From contig VWZL01002016.1 of NCBI GenBank assembly GCA_013396915.1, forward strand, positions 1,217,327 through 1,281,326: a stretch of 64,000 bases of DNA. The letters are read 5' to 3'. The position numbers and the translations under genes are program-made. Under the pieces are notes generated by a model, which was not told the origin of the DNA, searched no databases, and saw only the letters and a list, made by a program, of their open reading frames with translations. The DNA is from Stercorarius parasiticus (Eukaryota > Chordata > Aves > Charadriiformes > Stercorariidae). Below are positions 14,301 through 27,300 of the stretch, piece by piece. Every line of letters begins with the position of its first letter. The first letter of the stretch is position 1.

Positions 14301-16529
14301 TAACTCTCTCAGGTCAGAGAAAAACAGTAACTAAATACGTTTAGGTTAAATAGTTTTTAAATATGTTTAGACTCTTTAGTCTACAGACTATTCCACAATA
14401 CAATAAGCATTGTTCAAAACAAAATTCACTCTTGGGAAAAATATGACACATTATAGTCTGCTCTTTGGATTCAAAAAGAAGAGATGCTGCTGCAAGTATT
14501 TTATTCAAAACATAAAATAGAGTGGGTACAGCTCCCAGAAGACAATATTTAGAAGCAGAAAATACTTAAAGTATCAAAATCAAAAGTACATCAAAAGGCA
14601 AGCAGCAAACTATTTGTCATGGCAGCCCATCAGTAACCTAATTGCATGACAGTTTCATCCAGAGGAAACTTGAAGGATGCTAACAGAAATGTCTGATGGG
14701 AGTCTTTTGGGAGACAGATGCCACTTTTGGAAAAACAGATTTTATGGCTAGAAATTGGACTCACTGTGATTGCTGTCCAGAGATAAGATGGCTGAAAATA
14801 TGGTTAAGTGTTGTACAAACAGAACCCAATTTCTTCAGCAGTGGCAGCAATTTAACAATATGTTGACTGGGAGGATATGATGGCAATATAAAGCCTCCCA
14901 GACTCTTTTTGAGAAAGGATCATAAAAGGACTTTGCCGAGTCATTTATTTTTTCAAAGTACCATCTAGAACTTCTTTGCCTATTTTTATGAGCACAGTGA
15001 AGATAGTGCATGCAGTCTGTAAAGGGCTTTAGAATCCTCTAACCTAAAGACATAAGTGCATTATTACTAAAGAATTATTCTTGTTCAATAAAATCATCCT
15101 ACCTTAGACATTTGGTTACCTTCAAAATTATTTTATTTTGGTTTACATTACACATACAGTTATTTGAGATGCTTTTTAATTAAATGCTGTCAGTTCCTCT
15201 GTGGCCCCATCTTTACAATAAACATTTTTTTCCAACAGATGAATTTTCAGCATTCTCAGTTAGATGATGAATCAGTGTTTGGAATGTTCTTAGTGTATTT
15301 TTTTGAAGCACAGTAAATACCATAAAAATCTATATGTGAAGATATGGCCCAGGTTGTTCATTAGAGCACTGGAAAGGAGCGTAAAGTTGGTGTTTGAAAA
15401 CTTCATTTGCATTGTAGTTTACTAATCGCACCTTAAGACAAAAACTACAAGGCACTGGATAGGCAGGGTTTGCCCTCCTCTTTTTCATAGCATAGGGATT
15501 CAGGAAAACCATACAATGAGGTAGACTGACAGGAATAAGTTAGTTTTGAAGATGCACATTCTGGTCCCTTATGCAGCCTTCAAAGGGCCAAAAAGCCATT
15601 TATACTTGGCTGTGAACTGAAATGAGAAAGGAAACTAGGACAACATGGGGTCACTGACTGGGCTGGCTGCATTTGCACAGAAGAAAGCTAGGGGTGATTG
15701 CATTGGTCTGCAAGCTACATACATTAATGTTAATTGATCAACCCCTGATGTGTATGTGGCAAGATGCAGCCGGTTGCTGCCAAGTACTGGAGGCTGTCTC
15801 ATTGCATTACAGTTTTTGTGCCTTCTATGTAGGATCTCCCACTCCAACTCTTTCAACTCATGGTTGAAACTCTTTGCATGGAATGTAAAAGTATAGCCCT
15901 TAATCTGTGATCAGAAAAAGAGGAAATATCCCATACCTACATGAGATAAGGTTAAGGAATCTAAGCTTGCCACTGAGAATTTATCTGAAATCCAGTTCAC
16001 ACAACTTTTACACACTAGCATAAATTGTTTAAATTGGTTTCCACAGAGCCCACTGTATCCTGCTACAGTGTGCTTTCTGACAGCAGGTTTAACTTGCTTG
16101 GAAATCGGAAGTACAATCCACATCCTTTCTGCAATGGAAAACATTGTGCATATTTAGTGAGCTAATGTTTTATACCCTTACTGCGTAAACAGCACCTTTA
16201 AGATTGATTGAAATATGATTTAAATGTAAAACTTCCCACCACTGCCACTGTTTTTATCTTTTAAAATAGCATTAAATACACTTTACAGCTCTTCAGCCTA
16301 GTACATTCCCTAGTAGAGGTGAGATAATTAAATATATTCTTCCTGTAAAATTTCATAATACCTCATTTTCTGAGCAGATGCAGCAGTATATATTATAATA
16401 CATCACAATTTTTTCCCTTTGTTGCAACATATGCGTATGATGAAACCCTGATGTGACATTTGATAGCAAGACTTGGTTGGGTTTGGTTTCCATGTATCCT
16501 GCTCTATGTTTGGAGTGCAAAACAATTGA
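11317..16529. other. Gene-free, very AT-rich stretch
   Basis: No gene is supportable. Between about 11800 and 13500 the DNA is especially AT-rich. The block 12020-12080 packs two TAATTA, one ATTAAT, two further ATTA and one ATCGAT motif, the kind of core sites bound by homeodomain and CUT-type factors. Whether this is more than AT-richness cannot be decided here. The rest is unique-looking DNA. Confidence 0.55.
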
Positions 16530-16563
16530 AAAGAAACAACAACCCCAAAGAAACAACAACCCC
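16530..16563. repeat. Two-copy 17-base tandem duplication
   Basis: The unit aaagaaacaacaacccc is present twice in perfect tandem (16530-16546 and 16547-16563), followed by the first four bases of a third unit. Confidence 0.85.
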
Positions 16564-16764
16564 AAAGTCAAGAGGCTTTAGCATGTGTTTGCTCAGCAAT
16601 GGCTACAGTTCAGCATACTTGTTATTCTGAAAGTGGTCTTCATGGAAGGTAGGGTGCCATGTTTGTTTTCTTCCTCTGAAGTTTGTGCCTCGTATATAAC
16701 CTTTCCAAAAGACTTCCTTGGAGCTTTGAGGAGACAGACAGTTACATATAAAAAACGCCAAAAA

Positions 16765-17797
16765 ACTGGCTGGCTGACCAGGCCCAAAGAGTTGGTGGCC
16801 AGTCACGAGTGGTGTTCCCCAGGGCTCAGTATTGGGGCCAGTTCTGCTTAATATCTTTATCAGCGATCTTGATGAGGGGATCGAATGCAACCTTAGTAAG
16901 TTTGCAGATGACACCAAGTTGGGCGGGAGTGTTGATCTGCTTGAGGGTAGGAAGGCTCTACAGAGGGACCTGGACAGGCTGCACTGATGGGCCAAGGCCA
17001 GTGGTAGGAGGTTCCACAAGGCCAAGTGCCGGGTCCTGTACTTGGGTCACAACAACCCCATGCAGTGCTACAGGCTTGGGGAAGAGTGGCTGGAGAGCTG
17101 CCCAGAGGAAAAGGACCTGGGGGTATAGGTTGACAGCTGGCTGAAGATGAGCTGGCAGTATGCCCAGTTGGCCAAGAAGGCCAATAGCATCCTGGCCTGT
17201 ATCAGAAATAGTGTGGCCAACAGGACTAGGGAAGCGATTGTGCCGCTATACTTGGCACTGGTGAGGCTGCACCTCAAACACTGTCTTCAGTTTTGGGCCC
17301 CTCACTACAAGACAGACATTGAGGTGCTGGAGTGTGTCCAGAGAAGGGCAACGAAGCTCGTGAAGGGTCTTGAGCACAAGTCCTATGAGGAGCAGCTGAG
17401 GGAGCTGGGGTTGTTTAGCCTGGAGAAGAGGAGGCTGAGGGGAGACTTTATCGCTCCCTACAACTACCTGAAAGGAGGTTGTAGCGAGGTGGGGGTCGGT
17501 GTCTCCTCCCAAGTAACAAGTGATAGGACAAGAGGAAATGGCATCACGTTGCACCAGGGGAGGTTTAGGATCAATATTAGGAAAAATTTCTTCACCGAAA
17601 TGTTTATTGAACATTGGAACAAGCTGCCTAGGGAAGTGGTTGAATCATGATCCCTGGAGGTATTTAGAAGACGAGTAGATGTGGTGCTGAGGGACATGGT
17701 TTAGTGGCGGACTTGGCAGTGTTAGGTTGATGGTTGGACTTGATGATCTTAAAGGTCCCTTCCAACCTAGACAATTCAATAACTCCATTCTATGATT
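16765..17797 (+). mobile_element. CR1 LINE fragment of about 1 kb with 3' tail
   Basis: This is the most complete CR1 copy in the window. It starts inside the reverse transcriptase (ctggctggctgaccaggcc), passes through FADDTKLGG (from 16901) and ends with ggtcccttccaacctag and a single attctatg unit at 17787-17794. The order of parts is RT palm with FADD, the C-terminal ORF2 domain, a short 3' UTR, then the octamer tail used by CR1 for priming. Compared with the fragment at 1-480, about 25 bases are missing between agagtt and gtcac near 16795, a frame-changing deletion. No target-site duplication is expected for CR1 and none is evident. The copy is 5' truncated and inactive. Confidence 0.96.
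16802..17650 (+). pseudogene. CR1 ORF2 C-terminal half, broken by two stops
   Basis: A single reading frame runs from 16802 to the TGA that ends at 17650. It encodes [19 protein letters not shown], then FADDTKLGG, and from 17147 an unbroken 167-codon stretch ([62 protein letters not shown]). In-frame stops interrupt it at 16985-16987 (TGA) and 17126-17128 (TAG). The protein would be the reverse transcriptase of the CR1 element, but the endonuclease part and most of the polymerase fingers are absent. The 167-codon open part should not be annotated as a host gene. Confidence 0.93.
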
Positions 17798-20700
17798 AAA
17801 TAACTGAAAAAAATTGCTCCCTGCATGTTATTTAGCATATCAGTAACAACCCATACTTGGGACCTTAAGGTAGATTTGAATGTAGTAAGTGACTTTTGTT
17901 TACAGACTGCCTAAAGCAGTGAATTTCATCCATTCTGAAACTAACAAATCAGCCCTGTCATGAGTGAACCCCTGGAAATCCAACATCTGAAATGCAGAAC
18001 CTTATTTTCGTCCTACTACACTTTTACAGATTGGTCTTACAGGAGAAGGCACACCACTTCTTCAGAAGTAGTGAACAATCTTCCCATTGTGAAACAAAAC
18101 AGAGACCTTACAGGTAGTCTTGAAAACCCTTTGCTACTTCAGATATGGATATTTGCAGTTTCCGCATTTTTCTTCTGCTTAGATACTTCGTATTAGAGTT
18201 GGCCTTGAAAATTTCCTTAGAGATAAATGAACATTGCAAAGTAATTGACAGTGTACTTTACTGCTATCAAAGCTTTTAATAAAATATATGTTATAAAATA
18301 AATTGTGCCCTAAATCCTAGTGGAATAAATGTAATTAACAATAGTATCAGTACTTTTTCTGTTTCTGTCAGCTTCTGTGAAAATTTTCTTTTTGTAAGGT
18401 AAACAGAAGGTATGTGTGGCTATTAAGTAGTTTCTCATTACTTTTGGGTGTGGAGGAGCATTAAATATCAGACACAGACTTCACTAATGATTGCACACTG
18501 TATATAAGAATGAGGAGTACAGAAACAGATGCATTGCTGACTTTGGAACAGGTTGAAGCATTTAAGAGAACGAACAGATATCAAAACACGCATCAGTGGC
18601 ATGGACTTGCGAGAAAATAATCATAAATAAATAATCCTCTTCAAAGAATATTTTTTAAAGATGGCAGTTATAAGAGACAAACATAAAGAGCATCAACTGG
18701 TTTTCCCCTTCTGCTTGTTCCTTTTCAGCTCAGTCCTTTCAGGCTTCCCAGAAGATGTTCAGTGTGCCTATAAGCCTTCCTAGAATATTTTGTGCTGAAT
18801 ATTTTGCCTACAGGCTTCTTTTGTTCACCTCTACCAGCAGTCAGCCAGAGGTTTTGGGTGTCACTACGTTTCCACCCCCTCAGCAAAGAGTTATTTTCAA
18901 CATTTGTTTGATTAATAACTCCAAGTTAACATACTTGGAGATTCCAGATATTAGACTTAGAGAGCGACAAAACTGTTCTGCTCATACTAAATTGAATAAA
19001 TATTATTCGAAGACATAACACAAGATATTCAATTAACAAATGTAGCAGAAATAGGATTCAAAAGTCCCTTGAAATAATTCTGCAAATCTCTAGCTAAACA
19101 TGTGCAAGACTACTGAAGAGACCTTATCTAGGTGAGAGGAAAGTAACAGGTAGTTTTTCTCTAGGCAAAAACACTACACAGCAACATAGGTATTAATGCC
19201 CACCCAAGCAGGTACATCCGCACAGCAGGGAGCCCTGTGGCATGGTGCCTTGCCTGGGACAGTGAGTTCCACCTCTCACCAAGACCTTTAGTCAGTGCTG
19301 AGCACCTCAATGGCAGGACCTGCTGCTCATGCTTCCTGCTCTGGTGCCCAGTATAGACCTGACATCCACCACTGAGAAATACAGCATGCTGAGGAGTGCA
19401 TCCCTAGACCTCCCCATAGCAATTGACCATCAAGCATAAGTTTTTTACTCTTTACAGTCTAAAAGGCAAAATGCAATCAGTGCAGGAGACAAGCATGAGT
19501 CACTAAGACAAGGGTGAGCTGAGCATGAGTCTCTCTGCATGGAAATCAGCTGGAGATTTGCTACCGGATGCAGTGTTATTAGATGGACTTCTAGGCCCTC
19601 CGAGGGTATATCAGAGGTGCAGCTGCAGTGCACACACAGATTTGTGCAGGTCTCAGCTACCTTGGTTAACCATTAAACTGCAGCACCATAGCACTCAGTG
19701 TGGGTAACTTAGCCAAACGCAGGCTGTGGAAGAGGCGTACACCCTCCCAGTACAGCTACATTGCTATGGGTGCATTCATCTTTTTCTGGAAGCACAAACA
19801 TTCACTAAATTACGAGAGTCATGATAAGGTTGATGAAGACCCAGGTGCTCCTTCCGATTTTGAGTTCAGGTCCACAACTTGCAAACAACAAACCAATTTT
19901 TTGTAGGATATTTGGACAAAATAATGAATGTTCTTCCCCCTCCCCTCCCATGTTCTGAAAACACATTCCTCCTCCAGCCTTAAGCAGGTAGGATTCTGAT
20001 CTAATACAAAGGAAAACTTATACAGAAACTTAATCAAATGTTAGCATTTGATCATAAGAGCCTCTCTACTGACTATTTGGGCAGAGCACTGTGAATACTC
20101 ATAAGCAATTACAAAACCCCACACAGCTACTTAAGCTGTTGGGTGCAGAATTCATAGTTTTTTAAAGAAATGTATCTACAAATTCTTCAATACCTCTTCT
20201 GCATAAATTTATTCCTGTTTGATAAAAATGAATTAACTCATCTCAATAAATGTTACAGATGATTTGGGCAGAAAAAAAAAGAGACTTCATATGCCAGATT
20301 TACTCTAGCTTTCTGAAAGATAACCAAAGGTCTTACTTTTCACTCTATTAAAAATCCCTTAAAAACATCTTGCTGCATAATTTGAAAATGTATATGATAA
20401 TTGCATGCAGAATACCATCCTTCTCTTCCTTACTGAAAGGATGGATCACAGTAGTACATTATTTGATGTCCAGATGCTTTCTAAATGAAGAAACATTTTT
20501 TCCTGTTGAAAAAATGGGGATTTATGCAGATAGATATCAATACCATTAATAGAATCACCTGCATAAATCCTTTTATTTGAACAGGATGCCACAATTTATA
20601 TAGATTTAATGTAATTTTGGGCTCAGTATCCTATTCACCATACAAAGATTTTTTTAAAAAAAATCTTTAGTCAGCTAGGAGAATTTACTACCTTTTGTTT

Positions 20701-23700
20701 GCTACGTAAATCTGATATATCTATTTAAATAACTTCTCTAGTCTCCTCTCCTATTCACGCTATTCCACAATAGGCTCAGGAACCACGTTTGAGCAAAAAG
20801 TGGTATTTAAAGAGCTTGCTGTTGAGTAACTGCTAACACAATAGATCCCACCCCAGTGAGAAAGACTGTGTTTCATCTCGGGTGCTGCTCAGCTCCCCAC
20901 TGCAGGGCCAAACCTCTTGGAGGTCTGATTTTTCATCACAGCTGGAAATCATGAATAGGATCTCACCATAACAGCTTAAAAAGGTGCTACATAGATCAGG
21001 TCCTTTTAGTGTCACAGAAAGAAAAGGAAGATGCACTGCTTTCTTTTGGCTGAGGCCATTGATTCATGTCCTGGGGAAGCAAAAGGAGGTAGGCAGAGGG
21101 GAGGAGGGAGTCCTGTGTCCTGTGATCTGTTTTTTTTACACCTGCTCCTTCTTTTAATACAAGTTAAAAAAAAAAAAAAGATTAAGAGAAAAAAAGGCTG
21201 CTGTCAATGCAATAGTAAGAGCACTAGGCACCTATCTTCAATAAAATGAACTTTCATCCAACACATACTTAAATGACAATTATTTCAAATTGCTGATGGT
21301 ATCACTGGTTTTCCCTGTAGACAGACAAATGCAAGTGACAGGGGGATTGATTAAATTATCTGTTTTGTGTGCAGTAAATGCAAAGACCATATACTTTTTT
21401 CTTTTCCCTGAGAAATCTATAAGTCCAAATAATACTGCAGTCTTTAATTAAATCAAAAACTTAAAACACCAAAATCTGCTAAGTGCCAGTATCACAAATG
21501 AAAGATTTCTGCCTTTTTATACGAAATGCAGACTTGATCTAACAGCAGTGAGTCAATCCCTTCTTTTTATTTTCATTTTCTCTGTTCCTCTTGCTTTGTT
21601 CCTTCTGATAGTCAGGGCTATTCACACAAGACCCGAGCACTAAAACAGGTTTTTCATGGATCTTGAATCAAGCCCAAAGAGATGTGTGTACGAATTTTCA
21701 TGTGGACAGTCTGCAAATGGTGTTTTACCATTGCCGTTTTCCAAAATAAATCATTTCATAATACTGCCTAAAGCCTAGGCTCTGCCTTTGAAGTATATCA
21801 TGCAATGTCATGTCCATTGGACACGGTTTTGATAGTTGGACAGCACACGACTGAATAAAAATCCAAAAAAACCTACTGAGTTTCCGTAGTGTTCTAATGT
21901 AATTGTGCTTCTTGCTTTGGAAGATTTAGGGAGATCCAATTTAATATGGTCTTCTCGCCCTGAACTATTATCAAAACACAGCTGTTCTTATACCTCATGT
22001 GTGAAAGAGATTTGATCTTTTATTGGCACCCAAAAGAAAAATAAAAATTAACACAAGCTACCACTCCCATCATTCAATATTCAACTTTACAGAAAATGGG
22101 TTTTTAGCCTTAGTATATAAAACATTTGCCCGATACGCTCAAATCCTGTCACTGGCATAGCTGCTCACAAAGGAAGCATGGCATCCACTCCCACTCTCTT
22201 GCACAGTATTCAACCCCATAAAGAGCTGCAAAATGCAGAGCAGGGCGCAAATGTATCATCAGAAAGTAAGGAACAGGTAACTAAATAACATCTCCTTTGT
22301 GTCTCTGTATCTGGCACAACCATGACATCAATTTTATTTGTTGTTAGTACTGTGGTTTGTTTCCATTTTGTATTTTCTTTTACCAGAGTCATGGCTCTGC
22401 CTGTTTTAAACTATCTACACACGCCTGCAGAAAGCAAGGAAAAATACATTCCTGCACCACCTAATCCAGCTTTGGTCCTACTAGAAAGACAAAAGATTGC
22501 TTCCCTATTACTGTTCATCCCCTACTTTTCCCTGGAGAGCAGGGAAAACCGCTTTGCAGAGCTCCTATTTTGCTTTTGTCTGTGCACCTGCGACCAGAAG
22601 GGACATGAAGAGGCTGGGACGAGGAAGAGTCTTATTTCTGCCTTCTCTTCCTTGTCTCTCTTTGCACCATGCTGACCTGCAAAAGGAGTTGTGCTGCTTT
22701 GCGAAGGACCCAAACCCAGATCACTCTTCCCAGAGGCCGTGGGAATACAGGAAGAGCATCCGGAGTGCCAGGGCATGACTACACCCTGTAACGGGACTGT
22801 CTGCAGGGGCTCCCAGGGCAAAGCCAAGCGAGAGGCAGCTGCATGAAGGACCTGGATGTCAGCAGCAGGCTACCCCAGGACATGCCCTGCCCAGTGGAGA
22901 AGAGAGTGTGCTTTGCCCCTTGTGACTTCGGGGCCGACATCAGTGTGGGACTTCGGCAACCTGAGCCTGGTGCCATTTGGTGTAAATACAACATGGAGCC
23001 AACGCAGGCATTGATGACAGTAAACAAGGAAACTGTGTGTAGCAGAGGCAGGAGTTTCCAAACAAGAGCACCCTAAGCCCAACCTGAAAATGTGCTGTAG
23101 CCACACAAGGTGTGGCTAAACTAATCTGGGCCTCGTATCAGACAATCACATCTCTTCTGAGTAGGGATGGTTTGAGCAGCACAGGTAGGTGTGTGCACGC
23201 TCTATGCCACCAGACCCCTCCAGGCTGCTCCATGGGGAGCGCACCAAAACTTCACTGTTCCTCAGAAAGGACAGGGCACCCCGTCCAGCCCTCTATTAGA
23301 CTTTTTCCCTTTGAAAGTGCTGATAAATATTTTCCTTCACTTCCCTAAGGGCCAATTAAAATAGCTACAGAATGACAGTACCTTACTTTGTACAGATAAA
23401 GATTGAGTACGCTAGTCTACGTATCATATTAAATCATCTTTCCTTCTATCATACAGTGCAAGATAAAATGTGTATTTCTGGCACAGGGCACCTCAAACTG
23501 CCAAATGTTATATTATAGTGGTGCAAAAATGTACTAGAAACTATACAGAGAAGAAAGAAGAGAGTATTTGTCCCAAGGAACTTAAAAAGAAGTGCAATCA
23601 TGATAATGGAATACATCCCCTTTTTTTTGACTGAACGAGTACAATGTAAAAGCCCTTTTACACCATTTATGCCCGAGATATTTTTTTTAAAAGATTCATC

Positions 23701-24000
23701 TGTCAAAACTTGTGAGATCATAAAACCTGAAACCTGTACTGCTGTAACTACCCGCAGATAACTTTTTATCCAGTTTGAAATTCACATTCTAAAAACCCAC
23801 ACACAAAGTCATGCATGCAGAAAAGCTACAATTTTTAATTGGTTAAAATTTCCTTCATCTATTCCTATCACATATAATTTGATTATTTTATTTCTATTAC
23901 ATGCATTCAACACCTCTACACTTTGGGGATATTTGTGAAAAAAATGCATTTGAATCATTCTGGAAAGAATTACAAAAAAAGGGCACAAAACCCAGCAGCA
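17798..24000. other. Gene-free stretch with several GC-richer patches
   Basis: No gene is supportable. GC-richer patches without recognisable content lie at about 19200-19420 and 22540-23300; the second has moderate CpG (about a dozen in 450 bases) but does not reach island criteria. A-rich runs lie at 21166-21195. Short frames in the 22.3-23.1 kb patch overlap on both strands and show no family motif. An old retrocopy or unannotated exon in this patch cannot be excluded. Confidence 0.5.
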
Positions 24001-24300
24001 GCAGCTGTATTGCTTTGTGAGTCACGCTGAGGTATTGGACCCGTATTTATTTGCTGCTCCTCCCTCGCTCTAAGGAGGTGCAGCGGTGGGAGCCAAATGG
24101 ATGGTGCAATACTGTTCATTAGCGAAACTCCCACAGCCACATTTAGCAGTCGGAGAAGGTCAGGAGGGGTGCGTGGCAGCCCCGAGAGCGCAGCAAGAAG
24201 CACTTTAGCATGACTTGTCTCAGGGCCGCTTAACGCTGAGCGGGGCTCGGAGTAAGGATGTACCTGATGGCTGCAAACTGGAGCGGCGCAGAGAAAATAA
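24001..24300. promoter_or_regulatory. Small CpG-island-like block
   Basis: By hand count the 300 bases contain 95 G and 69 C (54.7% GC) and 15 CpG. About 21.9 would be expected from composition, so the observed/expected ratio is about 0.69. This meets the classic island thresholds (over 200 bp, GC over 50%, ratio over 0.6) and stands out from the AT-rich, CpG-poor surroundings. A perfect AP-1-type site TGAGTCA lies at 24018-24024 and a CAGCTG E-box at 24002-24007. A TATAAATA sequence lies about 290 bases to the right, at 24585-24592. A 114-codon ATG frame crosses the block on the minus strand (24314 to 23970) without recognisable motifs. The block may be a promoter or enhancer of an unannotated RNA; a GC-rich relic of a retrocopy is the main alternative. 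Confidence 0.5.
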
Positions 24301-27300
24301 TGTTTTCCTGGCATTTCTCAAAGGTCGTGTGGTGCTTTTTTGGCTGAAAACAACATGAAAGAAAGGAGTAATGATCAAAGAGAGAAAAGGAGGTGGGAGA
24401 AGCCTGCTTTGCACAGCTTGTCCTTATTCCTTACAGAAAAGTGCCGTATCGACTATCTATCGGGCTACTTTGTAAATACAAGGAGTAGGACTGATCTAGC
24501 TGTTTGTCCTAATCACAGTAAAATACAGAGAACATAACAAATGACATGGGGTGTAGCGCTTGTTTATAGACTGGGTTCTGCTGCTATAAATAAGTATTGC
24601 AGAGCTGTAACCCGTGTATTCAATTGACAAGATCTGCTTTTCAGGGAATTTTAAAGAAATTTTCACAGGGTTCCGAAGGATGCCATCTCATCAGACAAAA
24701 GAAGGCTTGGTTGAATTCTTCTGGCAGTGTATTCCATTTACTAAACTAGCTTTTTCCAATACAATTTTGGATGTGTCTTTATTTAGTGTCTTGTACAACA
24801 TCCAAAATGTTGTTTGCATTGGCATACAGTCTCTCTCTTGGATGGACTCTGTAGTATTCAGTCATTAGAAAAGAGCTTTCCCACTGTTCTATATTTTCTT
24901 AAAGTATATTCGCCTTTACTGGAGCACAAGGAAGTAAGAAGAGCTAAGCAATGTGATGCTACCTGGATTTTGGGTCCAGACATAGTTTATAGGAGCACCA
25001 GGCCAAGATGTAAAAGATCTGGGCAGATTTCTAAGATTTGGTAAAAATACATTAATAACTGGGAACAAAAAACCCCACTTCTATTTCCTTCACTTGTCAG
25101 TTCCTAAACAGGAGATAGCACTTTCTTATCTCACAGCAACACAGGAAAGATAAAGTCTGTTTGTAAGGATGCCGTGTTCCAGACAGGAGGCTGCAGGTAG
25201 ATAGCAGGAATCACTTCATGACCTCTCCTCCCCTGCAAGGAGTAGTGGGAAATGGATGAATAAGCACAGGGAACGGAGAAGACATTTATTTTGTGCTGAT
25301 GTAGACTATCCGTAAATCTTCTTTCTAAAGGAAGCAGAATTCTCTAGGAGGTAGATGCTATCTTCCGGAAAGTTTGTGGTTGTTTTTTCAGTTTTTTTTT
25401 AAGGTAAGAATATTGGTCAGGGTGAGCTGGGAAGGTTGTGATTTGACATATCTCATCATTAGCATCTGCCATTTATACCACTACACCTTAAAATAAAGAT
25501 TTTCCAGGCCTCAGATTCACCTGTTTCACTTCTTGATCTGTGCATGAACATGATGTTTAGTCACATATTTGGAACACCTCAAAGTACTATTTAAAAACAG
25601 GACACCATATATTTTTCTGCAGTAGAGAACAGCATTTCTCAAAGTGTCCTTATATTTTCTTATTATGCTGCTGCACTCCTTACTTACATTTGTTACAAAG
25701 CATAAAAGAAGACTTTTTTTTTTTTCTTTAGCCCATGATGGATGTTTCCCACCAGTACCCAAAGACTTATTTTATGGAATCTATGAGAAAAAAGAGGAAG
25801 GAAGAAATATTTTGTGAAAGTTGCTTCTAACACTTGATGCAAGGCCAGGGACTAGATCAGTACAGAAAATGAATTACTTCCCTGTTCTCCAGAATCTCTA
25901 CCTTCGTAAAACCTGGAGGAAGAGATTTGTAGACTGGAGAGTAGGTACTACCTGCATTATTCTGTAGATTAGAAACATGGAACATTTTCTGAGTGCTACA
26001 GTCACTTTAATTCAAAAAGAATGATATAATAAGCAAACCTAAAAAAAATTACAAAGTGGCATTGATTCCACTAAAAGATCCAAACATTCAATTATTTTCA
26101 AGCAAAATACTGTGTAACAAGGTCTTATCTTTTTAAGGCAAAAACTAGAACTAATGTAGTGTTAAATTTCTGAAGTTAAAGACTCAAAAATCATCTATCA
26201 GAAGCTAAGGCTTGGCAGTATTGTCAGCCATATTGCATATTTTACAGCATACTTCAGTGCCACAGACTAATACATTAAGATTTATGCTAATAAGGGGAGA
26301 AAAAAAGCAATTCCTGCATTTATGTAATGAAAACCACGTAAAGAAAGAGAAAACATTTTGTGGTGTATATACACCGTGATGTTTTTGTGAATGTGGTGTT
26401 ATGAGCACTCTTGGGTGGTAACTTAACCACTGCAGTAGGCTTGCTTTTGCTCAGAATGAATGCTGTCCTTAGGTCCTCTGATAATGCAGCTCCCCTGGCT
26501 CATCCTTGGATCATCACCGCACCCAAAGGTTTTCCTAGTCCCTCATGCTCATCTCTGATACTTCAAAGGGTGTCTGCAAATGTCTGTTGAAGGCAATAAT
26601 GAATCTAGTGCTTCATAAACTCTCTCTGAGCGCTGGTATACGACATTTTTCTAACTGGAAGAAAAAAAAAAAGTGTGTAACTGAACCTGCCTATCGGGTC
26701 ACTGGGTTCTGAGAGAAAATAAGTGAATGCTTATTTGGAAATGAGACTAACATTTCTCCCATGTCACCGAAAAGTGATTAGCATAACAGTAGCAACAAGC
26801 CATAAAGTGGGAGAGCATGCATTAAAGGTGTACTGGGGAACATTTGCTGCTGGATGCAGAATAAGTCCTCTTTTCTTCCCAGTTTTTCTACTAGGAGTGC
26901 AGGAGCCAGCAGGATAGCTATGCACACATCTGGCTAGACATGAGCAAGCTGAAAAGGGGAACTAAAAGTCTAGTGCATCTTTCAAGGCTAAAAGTTTGTC
27001 TTATTCACTCAAGAAAGTCAAGAGCATGCTGGCTCTGACAAGGCTCTTCTACTCCCAGATGTGGAAAGGGTGGGAGAACAGGAGGAAGGCAAGGTTTCCA
27101 GATCAGATTTTTATCATGTTTTTTAACTGGTGGGACTTGTAATTTCAGGGGTCAGCTGCACCCACTGTGAAGGAATGGAAATAAAAGGGTCTTTCAGCAC
27201 ACTACAGCACTTGTGGTCCATCTGCTCCACTTGCCGAAAGGACTGGTCAATGCTGGACACGCTGACAGCACTGTACTCCTCCTCTTGACACAGGATGAAG

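Noticed and set aside
16603..17025. 140-codon minus-strand frame with a Ser/Leu-rich translation
   Set aside because: It runs across the border of the CR1 copy at 16765 in antisense. The same peptide type appears opposite the CR1 fragment at 194-400, so it is a repeat shadow.
17147..17650. 167-codon plus-strand frame as a possible host gene
   Set aside because: It is the C-terminal part of the CR1 ORF2 protein, continuing a longer frame broken by stops at 16985 and 17126.
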